Positions 8,856 to 22,445 are shown, numbered from the stretch's first letter. The stretch is 64,000 nt of DNA from Planctomycetota bacterium (GCA_016350165.1 CP066225.1:4402001-4466000), one strand, 5' to 3'. Program-made: numbers and translations. The notes: generated by a model from the letters alone, not told the origin.

Positions 8856-11285
8856 ATGTCGCATAAACATATATTAACAATTTACATATTTTGTATGATG
8901 TGCTTGACAGGACAAGTATATGGCCAGAATTCACGTAATGCTGTATCGCTAGTTCCGAAGGTTGGCTATATATATCCAGCTGGTGGTGAAAGGGGTACTG
9001 TTGTACGAGTAATGATCGGTGGCCAAATGTTGCGTGGGGCTAAAGATGTGCACATAACTGGTGATGGGGTAACAGCAAAAGTTCTAAAGATTGGGAGAAT
9101 CTCACAGAATATCCGTGGTGATCAGCGCTTACTTATTGCTGATAAAATGATCACAGTGCAAAAGCAACGCATGGAGGAAATGGGTGCTGATGCTAAACCA
9201 TCCAAGGGCATGGAAAAGCGTGAAGCTCAAATTAAACGTAAATTGCAGCAATTAGAGGATAAAGGAGAATTAAAGAATGTGAAAATTCCTGATCATCCTT
9301 TGTTATTTGATATTGAAGACAAAAGCTTAAGAGAACTAAAACACATAAAAGAGATGCTTCAATTTCCACGTGCAAAGAAGCAACCTAATGCTCAAATTGC
9401 AAATACATTGATTGTTGAATTGAAAATTGAAGACGATGCTCCATTAGGCATTCGAGAACTACGCGTTGCTACAAAGTCAGGATTAAGCAATCCCATTAAA
9501 TATGATATTAGCTCGTTTAATGAAGTAACAGAACTTGAGCCTAACGATGATTTAGCCGTAGTAAACGAGGCTAATCTTGAAGAACTACCAGCATATGAAC
9601 TGCCAATAGTTTTGAACGGACAGATTATGCCTGGTGATGTTGACCGCTTTGTATTTACCGCGAAACAAGGCCAAAAACTTGTAGTAGAAACTCAGGCTAG
9701 AAAGTTAATTCCTTATCTTGCTGATGCTGTTCCTGGTTGGTTTCAAGCCACAATTAGTATTTATGATGAAGATGGAAATGAAGTTGCATTTGCGGATGAG
9801 TGGCGGTTCAACCCTGATCCACTCTTACATTTTACCGTACCTAAGAGTGGCGAATACGAAATTGAAATCAGAGATGCAATCTATCGTGGACGTGAAGATT
9901 TTGTGTATCGCGTAAAAATTGGTGAATATCCATACATTACACACATGTATCCACTGGGTGGGGCAATTGGTAGCAAAACCATTGTAAATGTCGACGGTTG
10001 GAATCTAAAACATCAGCACGTTGCAATTAATAAACACTTGTATAAAGATGGAATACATCGTGAGAATGCAAAAGGTAAGAACTGGGAAGCTAATGATCTT
10101 ACTTTCGTGGTTGATGATGTAACCGAAATCCGTGAAACTGCGAATAATAATTCAATTGCAAATTCGCAAAGGATTGTGATTGATTCCTCCATTAATGGTC
10201 GAATTGAAAATGTTGGTGATTCAGATGTCTTTAGTTTTATAGGTAAAAAAGCAGATAAAATTTCAGTGGAAGTTATAGCTCGGCGATTAGGCTCACCCAT
10301 CGACTCAGTAGTCAAAATTATGACCGCCGAAGGCGAAGTACTCGGCTGGAATGATGATTATGTAACTAAGGTTGGGCATTTACATAAAGACGAGATTGGC
10401 GTGATCACACATCACGCAGACTCGTATTGCTCTGTAGAACTTCCTGAAGATGGTGAATATTTCGTCAAGATTATCGATGCGCAAAACAAAGGCGGCAAAG
10501 AATTTGGATATCGTCTGTATGTTCGACAAACAAAACCTGACTTTAGATTACGAGCAACACCTTCTAGCATAATGCTTCGACCAGGGGGTGTTGTGCCAAT
10601 TGAAATACATGTATTACGTAAAGATGGCTTTGAGGGTGATATCAATATTGCTTTGGCAGATAAACCAAGTGATTTTGTTATTCATGGAGGTTTTATACCT
10701 GCTGGCCAGGAAAAGGTATGGATGACCGTAGGGTTGCAAGGCAAAGGTTTTAGTGGATACAAGAATTTGAAATTAATTGGTACTTCTATAGATGTGAACG
10801 AAAGAAAGATTAAGCATGAAATTGTGGCCGCAGATGAAGTAATGCAAGCATTTTTATGGCGTCACTTAGTACCAGCTGAAAATCTTCTTGTCATGGCTCA
10901 AAAAGTCAAATTACAAAGAAATTTACCTAAGCATTCACAATCGATTCTCTCTGATGGATTAGTTATTAACAAAGGCGAAGTCGCAAAGTTAAAGCTAAAA
11001 ATGAACAAATGGCAAAAAGATCGAATTAGCGACGCGAAAATTATACATGGGATAGAGGGGGTGGAAATTGCTGCCATTAATAAAACCGATACTGGATTGG
11101 AACTCACAATTGATGCGAGTGATGATACCGTCGTTCTTGGTCGTGATAATATGATTATAGAACTAATTGGAACAGTTGAATCACGTAAAAGAAAATCATC
11201 CCAACAGGATGGCAAAGCTAAGCCAAAAACTTATCAAGTGTCCTTTGGAGCTATTCCAGCATTTGCAATTGAAGTTACCGAATAA
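8856..11285 (+). CDS. Secreted protein with two pre-peptidase C-terminal (PPC) domains
   Basis: 809 aa. A Sec signal peptide covers about residues 1-23 (ending VYGQ). Residues ~30-75 look like an IPT/TIG-type immunoglobulin fold (YIYPAGGERGTVVRVMIGG), followed by a lysine-rich charged insert. Two PPC beta-sandwiches follow, one around residues 245-350 (GDVDRFVFTAKQGQKLVVE) and one around 445-560 (GDSDVFSFIGKKADKISVE). The rest is predicted beta-rich. PPC domains are carbohydrate- or protein-binding accessory modules. In Planctomycetota such proteins commonly follow DUF1549/DUF1501 pairs and may form a surface complex; that partnership is inference. No catalytic motif is seen. Confidence 0.85.
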   Translation: MSHKHILTIYIFCMMCLTGQVYGQNSRNAVSLVPKVGYIYPAGGERGTVVRVMIGGQMLRGAKDVHITGDGVTAKVLKIGRISQNIRGDQRLLIADKMITVQKQRMEEMGADAKPSKGMEKREAQIKRKLQQLEDKGELKNVKIPDHPLLFDIEDKSLRELKHIKEMLQFPRAKKQPNAQIANTLIVELKIEDDAPLGIRELRVATKSGLSNPIKYDISSFNEVTELEPNDDLAVVNEANLEELPAYELPIVLNGQIMPGDVDRFVFTAKQGQKLVVETQARKLIPYLADAVPGWFQATISIYDEDGNEVAFADEWRFNPDPLLHFTVPKSGEYEIEIRDAIYRGREDFVYRVKIGEYPYITHMYPLGGAIGSKTIVNVDGWNLKHQHVAINKHLYKDGIHRENAKGKNWEANDLTFVVDDVTEIRETANNNSIANSQRIVIDSSINGRIENVGDSDVFSFIGKKADKISVEVIARRLGSPIDSVVKIMTAEGEVLGWNDDYVTKVGHLHKDEIGVITHHADSYCSVELPEDGEYFVKIIDAQNKGGKEFGYRLYVRQTKPDFRLRATPSSIMLRPGGVVPIEIHVLRKDGFEGDINIALADKPSDFVIHGGFIPAGQEKVWMTVGLQGKGFSGYKNLKLIGTSIDVNERKIKHEIVAADEVMQAFLWRHLVPAENLLVMAQKVKLQRNLPKHSQSILSDGLVINKGEVAKLKLKMNKWQKDRISDAKIIHGIEGVEIAAINKTDTGLELTIDASDDTVVLGRDNMIIELIGTVESRKRKSSQQDGKAKPKTYQVSFGAIPAFAIEVTE

Positions 11286-11310
11286 CCAATGTATTTTTGT
11301 AGGATTCAAT

Positions 11311-12462
11311 ATGAAGTTTTATGTTAATCATGTTCAAGAACATATAGCTTTTATCGTTGTTGCATTTGAGCAAGGCGATGGTGTATTAGAAGGGTATTCA
11401 GCTATAGCCGATTATGTGGCTGAGAATAAACTATCGATTGTTCATGAAAGAATTTTCGGTTCTTTGCAGAATGAGAAGCAAGCATTACTTGCTAGAAAAG
11501 AGATATTTGATGGTAGTGGGCTAGATTCTTCTAATACAATTTCGTGGATTGAAGGCATGCCGATTTGGGGCAGTGGAGTTGCAGGCATAATGTTGAAGGC
11601 CATATCCCCACAGCACACGCAAAGCGGTGTGCAGCGAATTTGGTTAGATGGTAAAGTAGTCGGATCTAAATGGCAGTGGGATGGAGATCAGTATATCATT
11701 CTTCAAGGATTGGGTTTACATAACAGTAAAATCATCAATGATGACAGATGTCGGCAAACAGAAGAAGCAATATCTCAAGCTGAAGCTCTACTATATCGTG
11801 AGAATATGGCTTTTAAAGATGTAGCTCGTACATGGTTCTACCTCGACGATATTCTAGATTGGTATAATGAATTTAATATCGTTAGAAATAAAATTTATAA
11901 TCAGTTCGAGTTAATGCCGCAGGGTGAAACATGTTTGAAGTTGCCGGCAAGTACAGGTATATGCGGTAAAAACAACAAGGATAGTGCGTTACTTATAGAT
12001 TTAGTTGCGGTCAAAAAATTAGAAGCATCTAATGATAACTCAATTATTAAGCAGTTATCTAATAATGCCCAAGAAGACGCATTTGAATATGGTAGCGCAT
12101 TTTCACGAGGCGCTGTGATTGCAAAAAATGACTTTAAGATACTTCAACTTTCGGGCACTGCTTCAATAAATGAAGCGGGTGAGACGATTTTTATTAATGA
12201 TCCGAAAGCTCAAATTGAATGCACATTAGATAAGATTCAAAATCTATTGATGCAAGAAGATGTTAGTTTAGCGGATATGGGATCAGCCTGCGTGTTTTGT
12301 AAAGATGCAACCTATGCGAATATCTACCAGGAAATTGCAATTGAACGTGGGTTAGAGGAAATGCCTGCAATTCTGATGGTTGCAGATGTATGTCGTGATG
12401 ACCTCTTATTTGAAATTGATGGTGAGTGTCTAAAGAAATCTAAACAGATTACACTGGTGTGA
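11311..12462 (+). CDS. Protein with two RidA/YjgF-like domains
   Basis: 383 aa from the ATG at 11311; the open frame extends upstream into the preceding gene, but this ATG lies 25 bases after its stop. The N-terminal ~120 residues have weak similarity to nothing I recognise. Around residues 155-230 (GLGLHN, QTEEAISQAEALLYRENMAFKDVARTWFYL) and 270-370 (FSRGAVI, FINDPKAQIECTLDKIQNLLMQEDVSLADM) the pattern is that of RidA/YjgF/YER057c folds, as in the FkbO/Hyg5 chorismatases and double-RidA proteins. RidA proteins deaminate reactive enamine/imine intermediates. No signal peptide is visible, although its three operon partners are exported. Function not assigned. Confidence 0.7.
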   Translation: MKFYVNHVQEHIAFIVVAFEQGDGVLEGYSAIADYVAENKLSIVHERIFGSLQNEKQALLARKEIFDGSGLDSSNTISWIEGMPIWGSGVAGIMLKAISPQHTQSGVQRIWLDGKVVGSKWQWDGDQYIILQGLGLHNSKIINDDRCRQTEEAISQAEALLYRENMAFKDVARTWFYLDDILDWYNEFNIVRNKIYNQFELMPQGETCLKLPASTGICGKNNKDSALLIDLVAVKKLEASNDNSIIKQLSNNAQEDAFEYGSAFSRGAVIAKNDFKILQLSGTASINEAGETIFINDPKAQIECTLDKIQNLLMQEDVSLADMGSACVFCKDATYANIYQEIAIERGLEEMPAILMVADVCRDDLLFEIDGECLKKSKQITLV

Positions 12463-12542
12463 AGATTACTTGTCTCAGTTGTTGGTGTGATTATAGCTTT
12501 AATTTATCACTTAATATATATCTTACGAATGTAAAACAAACT

Positions 12543-12556
12543 GCTCATTTCTGAGC
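12543..12556 (-). terminator. Weak terminator-like hairpin after the GH1 gene
   Basis: A 5-bp stem GCTCA-TTTC-TGAGC lies in the 134-base gap between two convergent genes. Read on the minus strand it is followed by AGTTTGTTTTAC, a loose T-rich tract. The stem is short, so the call is tentative. Confidence 0.35.
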
Positions 12557-12596
12557 GGCTATATACTGTGTTACTAAAAATCTTCATTGCTAATCA

Positions 12597-13985
12597 TTAC
12601 TTGTATGATTGAGTAATGATATCTTCATGCAAAGTTTGCCCATTACTTTCAATTACTTTCGCATACCACTTAGCCGAGTCTTTTAAGATGCGTTTTTGGT
12701 TATTAAAGTCAACATAAATTAAACCAAAACGTTGGCGATCACCTTCAGCCCATTCAAAATTATCCATCAATGACCAGTGGAAATACCCACGAATATTAAC
12801 ACCATCATCAATCGCTCTCTCAAGCTCTAACAAGTAAGCACGTGTAAAGGAAATCCTTTGCGGGTCAGGCACAGTCTCAGCATCAGAAGGCCAATCTGAC
12901 AAGCTGATCCCATTCTCAGTGATAATAATTGGCAGGTTATATTTTTCATACAAAAAGCGTGGCCCCCAGTACAACGACTTCGGTTCCACAGGCCACTTCA
13001 TCAGCGTCATCGGTGCACCTTGTGGCCGATCTGCCTTCACTGCTTTGCCATCTTCCCCCGCCAAAACGGGCATACCGTTGTATATATTCGCACCATAGAA
13101 ATCCAAAGGCTGCTTGATCACTTCCAGATCTTCATCTTTCAACCAGTCCATATGATGCCCAAAAAGCTTCAATCCTTCTTCAGGATAATGCCCAAACACA
13201 ACAGGATCACTGTACCATGAGTTGTTCCAGAACGGCGACTCAGGATCAATTCGATCAAACATCTCTGCGCGTGCAGCTTCAATATGTTCTTCTTGTTCAA
13301 TTGCAGGATACGACACCACACCAACGGGCGCCCAGCCAATATTAGGCTTCTTCTTTGCATACGTACGTATCACTTGTGCTGCTTTTCCGTGCGCTAAAAG
13401 TGAATTATGTGCGACTAGCAATGTCTCAGATAAAGGAAGCTTCAACCCTGGCGCATGCGTACCTGAATCATGTCCAAGCCCAACAAAACACTGTGGCTCA
13501 TTCAACGTCAACCAATTACTCACGCGATCGGAAAAACGATCAACAATCAGCTTCGCATACTCTGCAAACCAATCTGATGATTTAGGATTTAACCAGCCGC
13601 CACACCTAAACAATGCAAGAGGATAGTCCCAGTGAAATAGCGTGATCCAAGGCTCAATGCCAGCATCAAGCAAACTGTTGATCAACTCATCATAAAATTT
13701 CACACCAGCTTCATTCACCTTCCCCGTCCCACTCGGCAGCAAGCGTGCCCAACTGATCGAAAACCGATAAGTCTTCAAATTCATCGATTTCATCAACTCA
13801 ACATCATCTCGAAACAACTCATAATGGTTACACGCAATATTACCAGTGACACCTTCGCTTACTTTGCCAGGCCACCGGCACATCATGTCCCACACATGTG
13901 GTCCCTTCCCATCGCGATCCCACGCTCCTTCAATCTGGTAAGAAGACGTTGCCGAGCCCCAAGTAAATGATTCTGGGAAAGTCAT
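12597..13985 (-). CDS. GH1 beta-glucosidase
   Basis: 462 aa, typical GH1 length. The N-terminal FTWGSATSSYQIEGA signature is present. The acid/base glutamate sits in TLNEPQC near residue 162 and the nucleophile glutamate in IITENGIS near residue 357. The C-terminal WSLMDNFEWAEGDRQRFGLIYVD aglycone/glycone segment is complete. There is no signal peptide, so it should cleave beta-linked di- or oligosaccharides (glucoside, galactoside or fucoside) in the cytoplasm. It is divergent from a LacI-family regulator across a 404-base intergenic region, so control by that repressor is likely. It belongs to the minus-strand glycosidase set but has its own promoter region. Confidence 0.95.
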   Translation of the reverse strand: MTFPESFTWGSATSSYQIEGAWDRDGKGPHVWDMMCRWPGKVSEGVTGNIACNHYELFRDDVELMKSMNLKTYRFSISWARLLPSGTGKVNEAGVKFYDELINSLLDAGIEPWITLFHWDYPLALFRCGGWLNPKSSDWFAEYAKLIVDRFSDRVSNWLTLNEPQCFVGLGHDSGTHAPGLKLPLSETLLVAHNSLLAHGKAAQVIRTYAKKKPNIGWAPVGVVSYPAIEQEEHIEAARAEMFDRIDPESPFWNNSWYSDPVVFGHYPEEGLKLFGHHMDWLKDEDLEVIKQPLDFYGANIYNGMPVLAGEDGKAVKADRPQGAPMTLMKWPVEPKSLYWGPRFLYEKYNLPIIITENGISLSDWPSDAETVPDPQRISFTRAYLLELERAIDDGVNIRGYFHWSLMDNFEWAEGDRQRFGLIYVDFNNQKRILKDSAKWYAKVIESNGQTLHEDIITQSYK

Positions 13986-14389
13986 GTTGCCGTATCCTTT
14001 CGACCTCTATCATCTCATCACTCTGCCAAAGATTTCTTCTATACAATGCAAAGCAATAAATATTCATCCGCTAAATCACGCTGTACCACTAACTACAGAA
14101 ATATTGATCAATAGTACTGTTTCTATTGAAACAAAACTGAAACAAACATGCAAATGTAAAATAGTTCATATTACATTTGGTATAAATATTTTCTGAATTT
14201 TCATGAAATTATATTTGATGGATGTTTGCAAATCTAATTGTTACAGTATATTACATTTTGTTTATTCTTGATTTATTATTTAGTCGACAATATCACATGA
14301 TACCCCGATTTTATTTAGAATCGCCTGAAACGATTATGAAAATACGTCAATAGGCCCAGCAACCCCAAACCGTCATTACGAGGTCTGTC
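13986..14389. promoter_or_regulatory. Divergent intergenic region with a LacI-type operator candidate
   Basis: The region separates the GH1 gene from a LacI-family gene. TGAAACGATTAT at 14326-14337 has the central CG and A/T-flanked shape of LacI/CcpA-type operators. It overlaps a longer inverted repeat AATCG (14319-14323) / CGATT (14331-14335). It is ~55 bases before the regulator start, a sensible place for autoregulation. The remaining ~300 bases are AT-rich and I see no gene in them. Confidence 0.35.
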
Positions 14390-15409
14390 ATGCCATCAGT
14401 TCGAGAAATTGCCAAGCATTCTGGCGTGTCTATCAGCACAGTCTCTAGGGTTCTCAATAATCACAAAGACATCGCTCCAGAGACACGCCAAAAAGTTCTC
14501 TTCGCCGCCAATGAGATTGGTTACAAGCCCGCTTCTCAAAAAGCTGTCGACAGCAAGCTCATTGGCCTCGTTTATTTCTCCAGTCAGTATGATCAGCAGA
14601 TCGGAGCTTATGACGCCACCCTCATCAACGGCATCATGAAGGGCCTCAAAGAAATGAAATACGATCTTGCGATCGTCGATATATCGCAAGACAAGTCGCC
14701 CGATGAAACATACACGCAGTTTTTTCATCGTAAGCAGCTTCACGGTGTCATCCTCAGGACCACACCAGAATCAAAACACTTGGCCGAAGCTATTGCCAAC
14801 GAAGGTTTCACATCTGTCGTCGCATCAGACCGATTTGAACATCCAAACGTTAACTACATTGGTTATGATTCATCATCAGACAGTAAACGTGCAATCGCAT
14901 ATCTTATCAATCTCGGACACCGTCGCATCGCGCTCGGCATCTGTAATACAATGACCGACGACCACATTGATCGTTACGAAGCCTATTGTTCAGCATTAAG
15001 CGAAAACGATATCGAACTTGATGACTCACTCGTCATTCGTCTCATCTCAGATATTAAAAGCGGCGAATCAGCAGTCAATCAGTTAATGGCATTGCCTGAT
15101 CCTCCTACAGCAATTTACTTCACCAATCCGCTTTCAACCTTAGGCGGCTTGCGTCGTGCACACGAACTCGGCATCAACGTTCCTAATGATCTTTCCATCA
15201 TCGGCTTCGACGATTCAGATGCCCGTCACATGGCTTATCCAATTTTTACTGCAGTGTGTCAGGACGCAGAGGACATCGGTTTCCGCTCCGCTCATTGGCT
15301 GACACATCACCTTAATAGAACAGGTGTTCCTAAAAAACTGCGTGAAGCTAAATCAACTGTATTTGAAGTTAATCAAACAACAGCGCCGCCGCGCAAAGCA
15401 AAACCATAA
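14390..15409 (+). CDS. LacI-family transcriptional regulator
   Basis: 339 aa. Residues 1-58 are the LacI DNA-binding domain with hinge helix (REIAKHSGVSISTVSRVLNNH, then ETRQKVLFAANEIGYKP). Residues ~60-325 are the periplasmic-binding-protein-like effector domain (LIGLVYFSSQYDQQ, GVILRTTPESKHLAEAI, GHRRIALGI, LSIIGFDDSDARHMAYP). GAGGT lies about 7 bases before the ATG. It is divergent from the GH1 beta-glucosidase, its most likely target, with an oligosaccharide or monosaccharide effector that cannot be predicted. It could also be one of the candidates for the TCGGAG-NN-CTCCGA regulon seen further right. Confidence 0.93.
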   Translation: MPSVREIAKHSGVSISTVSRVLNNHKDIAPETRQKVLFAANEIGYKPASQKAVDSKLIGLVYFSSQYDQQIGAYDATLINGIMKGLKEMKYDLAIVDISQDKSPDETYTQFFHRKQLHGVILRTTPESKHLAEAIANEGFTSVVASDRFEHPNVNYIGYDSSSDSKRAIAYLINLGHRRIALGICNTMTDDHIDRYEAYCSALSENDIELDDSLVIRLISDIKSGESAVNQLMALPDPPTAIYFTNPLSTLGGLRRAHELGINVPNDLSIIGFDDSDARHMAYPIFTAVCQDAEDIGFRSAHWLTHHLNRTGVPKKLREAKSTVFEVNQTTAPPRKAKP

Positions 15410-15422
15410 TCACAATCATTAA

Positions 15423-15455
15423 AAAAAACACCAAGTCAAAGAACTTGGTGTTTTT
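15423..15455. terminator. Bidirectional terminator between two convergent LacI-family genes
   Basis: An inverted repeat AACACCAAGT (15426-15435) / ACTTGGTGTT (15442-15451) has a 6-base loop. It is preceded by an A-run and followed by a T-run, so it can terminate transcription from both sides. Confidence 0.9.
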
Positions 15456-15474
15456 CTATTAATTATTCAATTGT

Positions 15475-16536
15475 TCATTTCACTGTAGCAACCGATTCGC
15501 GTTCCATCAGTGAAGGCTTAATCTGAATCGTCTGTGCTTTCTTACGTGGTTTATCCATCCGTTCAAGCAGCAGTTTCACAGCTTCCTTCGCTTGTTGTTC
15601 CAGATGTGTATTCATCGTTGTAATCGGCGGCATCACATGCGCACTCTCCGGCAAATCGTCGTGACCCATAATCGACACTTCATCAGGCACACGAACCTTC
15701 GCCTTCGCAAAAGCTGTCGTCGCAGTAATCGCTAGCTGGTCATTGTGACAGAACACAGCCGTCGGACGCTCATTCTTACTTGCATTCAACCATTTCTCGA
15801 CGTACTTATTCGTCACAGCCTGCTGGCTATCATAGTCGTCCTGCTCAGGGCCAAGCATCGTCCAGTCTTCGTCATACAAACCCTTCGCATTCAATGTATC
15901 CGTAATCCCAGCAATCCGAGATTCATGTGTACGCTGACTCACTTCAGGTGCGCCCAAATACCCAATACGTGTATGACCATGCTTAATCAAATACTTCGCA
16001 ATCGTTGTACCCGCTTCATATTCATCAAGCGTGATCGAGTCCATCTTATCGATCTTGTCACCAATTGCGATGATAGGCACGTGGCGAATGCTCGCAGGCA
16101 GATTACTCAAATCATTATGCACAGAGAAAACCGGTGCAATGATCAATCCATCAATACGGTCCGCCGCCAAATGATGAAACTGCTTACGCTCAATCTCTTC
16201 ATCATTCTCAGTCACAGCCAATTGCAAACGGAAATGCATCCGCCTCAATTCGCGTTCAATGTAATACGTTAACCTCGCCCAATATGAGTTGCGGAAGTCA
16301 CGTGTCAGCATCAAACCCACAAGCCTCGAAGAACCACTCGCAAGCGACTGTGCCGCACGTACAGGTGCATAGCCAAGCTTCTCAGCCGCTTCCAGTGCAC
16401 GCTTACGTGTATCTTCACTGTAATTGTCACCCGTTCCACGGTTGACAATATCAGAAACAGTCGTGCGCGCAAGCCCCGCTGCCTTCGCAACTTCTTCTAA
16501 CGTAACACGTTTTTTCGATTTCGATTGATAACTCAT
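15475..16536 (-). CDS. LacI-family transcriptional regulator next to GH95/GH2 genes
   Basis: 353 aa from the ATG at 16536; an in-frame TTG five codons upstream is less likely. The N-terminus is basic (KSKKRV) and leads into the LacI HTH (TLEEVAKAAGLARTTVSDIVNRGTG) and hinge (DTRKRALEAAEKLGYAPVRAAQSLASGSS). The effector domain has GLMLTRDFRNSYWARL, HGHTRIGYLGAPEVSQR, PTAVFCHNDQLAI and SIMGHDDLPESAHVMPPITTM. It lies immediately downstream of the GH95 fucosidase on the same strand but has its own operator-like inverted repeat, so it can be made separately. It is the leading candidate in this window to bind the TCGGAG-NN-CTCCGA sites, by position only. Confidence 0.93.
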   Translation of the reverse strand: MSYQSKSKKRVTLEEVAKAAGLARTTVSDIVNRGTGDNYSEDTRKRALEAAEKLGYAPVRAAQSLASGSSRLVGLMLTRDFRNSYWARLTYYIERELRRMHFRLQLAVTENDEEIERKQFHHLAADRIDGLIIAPVFSVHNDLSNLPASIRHVPIIAIGDKIDKMDSITLDEYEAGTTIAKYLIKHGHTRIGYLGAPEVSQRTHESRIAGITDTLNAKGLYDEDWTMLGPEQDDYDSQQAVTNKYVEKWLNASKNERPTAVFCHNDQLAITATTAFAKAKVRVPDEVSIMGHDDLPESAHVMPPITTMNTHLEQQAKEAVKLLLERMDKPRKKAQTIQIKPSLMERESVATVK

Positions 16537-16567
16537 AAGTCTCGTTTTCAAATCATGATATATGACC

Positions 16568-16596
16568 AGACTAGTCTAGCACTACCGCCCTAGACT
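16568..16596. promoter_or_regulatory. Inverted repeats upstream of the LacI-family gene (possible autoregulatory operator)
   Basis: The palindrome AGACTAGTCT (16568-16577) overlaps a second inverted repeat, AGTCTAG (16573-16579) with CTAGACT (16590-16596). This nested symmetry lies 32-60 bases before the repressor ATG. It does not resemble TCGGAG-NN-CTCCGA, so it would be either a different operator or an mRNA 5' hairpin. Confidence 0.45.
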
Positions 16597-16647
16597 GGCA
16601 ATGAAAGACTCACTGAGTTCCATCGGTCTTCCCGCAATATCCTCTCA

Positions 16648-18975
16648 TCAGGCACTCGCAACCGACGCCAGTTTAACGCAATACCGCTCACCAGCTTTCG
16701 TTTCAAACTTCACGCCTCCCCATTCCATCTCAGTCGCATCTACACCTTCAACCATCACCGCCTGTTCATCGCCGCAACTGATTACGCAAGGATTACCCTC
16801 AAGGCTAACAATCGCCGCTTCCATCAACTGGCCCTCAGCCCACTTGATCGTTACCTCAAAGCCGCCGCGAGCACGCAAACCGCTCACGCAACCTTCTCGC
16901 AACACCTTAGGTAATGCCGGCAGCAACACAATCTCACCACCATGTGACTGCAGTAACATTTCAACCACACCAGCCGGTGCACCCAGATTACCATCGATCT
17001 GGAAAGGCGGATGGATATCAAACAAGTTCGACAACGTCTTCTCACGCAGCAAACGCATCATCATCGCAAACGCTTCATCGCCATCATGCAATCTCGCATA
17101 AAAATTGATCAACCATCCCAAGCTCCACCCAGTATGACCCCCACCATCTGCAAGTCGGGCTTCAAGTGTACGTCTTGCACCAGCCGCAAATTTAGGTGTC
17201 TTACGAGGAGTAATTCGCCCCGCCGGATGCAACGCATATAAATGCGAAATATGACGATGCCCCGGCAGCGCCTCATCCATCGGCCAAGGCCATTCCCCAA
17301 TCCGACCATCAGGTGTTAGTGCAATCCCTTCATCCGTCTTAGGCAGCGCAATTTTCGCTTCTTCAACAACCTCATCACCATCAATCCCCAGCTCATCCGC
17401 AGCTTCAATCAAATTGCTCAGCACATCCACTGCAATCTGCTGACTCATTGCACAACCAAACGCAACCGTTCCCTCACTCCCATCTTCCATCTTGTACCTG
17501 TTCTCAGGCGATGAATCCAAACCACAAACCAACATCCCCTCATCATTCTCTTCCATGTAATCCAAATAGAACTTCGCCGCTTCTTTTAACACAGGCAGTG
17601 CACGATCTTTTAAGAATCCTTTGTCCTGCGTAAACCGGTATCGTTCCATAAAGTGTGACACGCACCACCCAATCCCATGAGGCCACATCCCAAACTGCGT
17701 ATTCCCAAACGGGCTCGTAAATAGCCACGGATCAGTCGTATGATGTGCACAGAATCCGCGACACCCATAAACTTCTTTCGCAGTCCGATTCCCATCCTCC
17801 TGTAAATTCTCAACAAATCGCATAAACGCGTCATGACAATCCGACAACCCCACCGCTTCAGACATCCAATAATTCATCTGTATATTGATGTTGATGTGAT
17901 AATCACTATTCCACTGTGCCACTAATTTGTCATGCCAGACCCCCTGTAAATTCGCAGGCAGTTGACTGTTCAGCGAACTGCAAAGCAGCATATATCGCCC
18001 ATACATAAAGTGCAGTGCAACTAGCCCAAAATCTTCACCACCATCCTTCACCTTCTCCAACCGCACATCCGTTGGCACATCCCTCATCTCATCCCCACCT
18101 AAATCCAACTCAACCTTCCTGAAATAAGAGCGATGCACTTCGATATGATCAGCAAGCAACTGGTCCACATCTTTATTCATCGCCGCAGCCAACTTCGTTT
18201 CACACTTCTCACCCAGATCATCCCCTAACGCATCACTCGGCTTCGTCGCGTTGTAATCCGTTGCTGCAGCAACCAACATCACAACCTTGCTCGCCCCTTC
18301 GACCTTAACCCCATCCTCTTCAAACTTCACCACACCATCACTTATCACACGCAAACGTGATTCCCACCTCACGCCCAAATGTTTCCCCTGATGTTGTGCT
18401 TGCCCAAACATACGCACGCATTCACTTTCCCCTTCATATACAGTCTCAAAATCACCAGGACGGTCCAACCTAATTTTCCCATTAATCGCACTATCACCAT
18501 CTGTAACCATTCGTACAATTGTCACATCATCAGCCATGCTGCACCAAACACTGCGTTCGAACTTAACCCCACCACATACAAAGCTCACGTTCGCCACGCC
18601 ACGATCAAGATCTAACTCTCGACTGTACCCATCAATATCCCCATCCATATCTTGCTCAAACCATAAATCTCCCAACGTCTGATACGATCTAGGATAAATT
18701 CGTGCAGGCATCGCACCATCAATCAGATCATGTGCCTTTGTGATCTCACCTTCACGAAAAGCTTTCCTAGCGGCTTGCATCGCGTAATAAAACTCACTTC
18801 CCGCCTCAGGCACCGGCGGGCCAGCCCAAATCGTTTCTTCATTCAACTGCACATGTTCAATCTCAGGGGCACCAAACACCATCGCGCCCATCCGACCATT
18901 ACCCACAGGCAGCGCTTCCACCCATTTACTCGCTGCCGTTTCATACCACAATCGCCATCTATTCTGATCACACAT
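16648..18975 (-). CDS. GH95 alpha-L-fucosidase-family glycosidase
   Basis: 775 aa from the ATG at 18975 (a TTG two codons earlier also opens the frame). The N-terminal [24 protein letters not shown] with [12 protein letters not shown], the (alpha/alpha)6-barrel segments [27 protein letters not shown] and [10 protein letters not shown], and the C-terminal [21 protein letters not shown] with EIVLLPALP are GH95 signatures. The asparagines of HININIQMN are expected to act in the unusual GH95 base mechanism. Known members are inverting 1,2-alpha-L-fucosidases or 1,2-alpha-L-galactosidases. No signal peptide is visible, so it should act on imported oligosaccharides. It lies downstream of the GH2 gene on the same strand with a 122-base gap, so the two may be cotranscribed from the regulated GH2 promoter. 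Confidence 0.95.
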   Translation of the reverse strand: MCDQNRWRLWYETAASKWVEALPVGNGRMGAMVFGAPEIEHVQLNEETIWAGPPVPEAGSEFYYAMQAARKAFREGEITKAHDLIDGAMPARIYPRSYQTLGDLWFEQDMDGDIDGYSRELDLDRGVANVSFVCGGVKFERSVWCSMADDVTIVRMVTDGDSAINGKIRLDRPGDFETVYEGESECVRMFGQAQHQGKHLGVRWESRLRVISDGVVKFEEDGVKVEGASKVVMLVAAATDYNATKPSDALGDDLGEKCETKLAAAMNKDVDQLLADHIEVHRSYFRKVELDLGGDEMRDVPTDVRLEKVKDGGEDFGLVALHFMYGRYMLLCSSLNSQLPANLQGVWHDKLVAQWNSDYHININIQMNYWMSEAVGLSDCHDAFMRFVENLQEDGNRTAKEVYGCRGFCAHHTTDPWLFTSPFGNTQFGMWPHGIGWCVSHFMERYRFTQDKGFLKDRALPVLKEAAKFYLDYMEENDEGMLVCGLDSSPENRYKMEDGSEGTVAFGCAMSQQIAVDVLSNLIEAADELGIDGDEVVEEAKIALPKTDEGIALTPDGRIGEWPWPMDEALPGHRHISHLYALHPAGRITPRKTPKFAAGARRTLEARLADGGGHTGWSLGWLINFYARLHDGDEAFAMMMRLLREKTLSNLFDIHPPFQIDGNLGAPAGVVEMLLQSHGGEIVLLPALPKVLREGCVSGLRARGGFEVTIKWAEGQLMEAAIVSLEGNPCVISCGDEQAVMVEGVDATEMEWGGVKFETKAGERYCVKLASVASA

Positions 18976-19097
18976 GCTCAAACCATTTCTTCAATAATCA
19001 CTTTAAACAAAGGATATTCGTACAGCCGTCAGCTCTTTGCAAGCAGCAGCAACGTCCTCACCAGTTATTGTATCGCTTCCCCCGCTTCATGAAACCA

Positions 19098-22445
<3,348 letters not shown>

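Noticed and set aside
13222-13626. 134-codon plus-strand frame
   Set aside because: It is antisense to the well-supported GH1 gene and has no independent evidence.
15745-16272. 175-codon plus-strand frame rich in Ile/His/Arg
   Set aside because: Antisense shadow of the second LacI-family gene.
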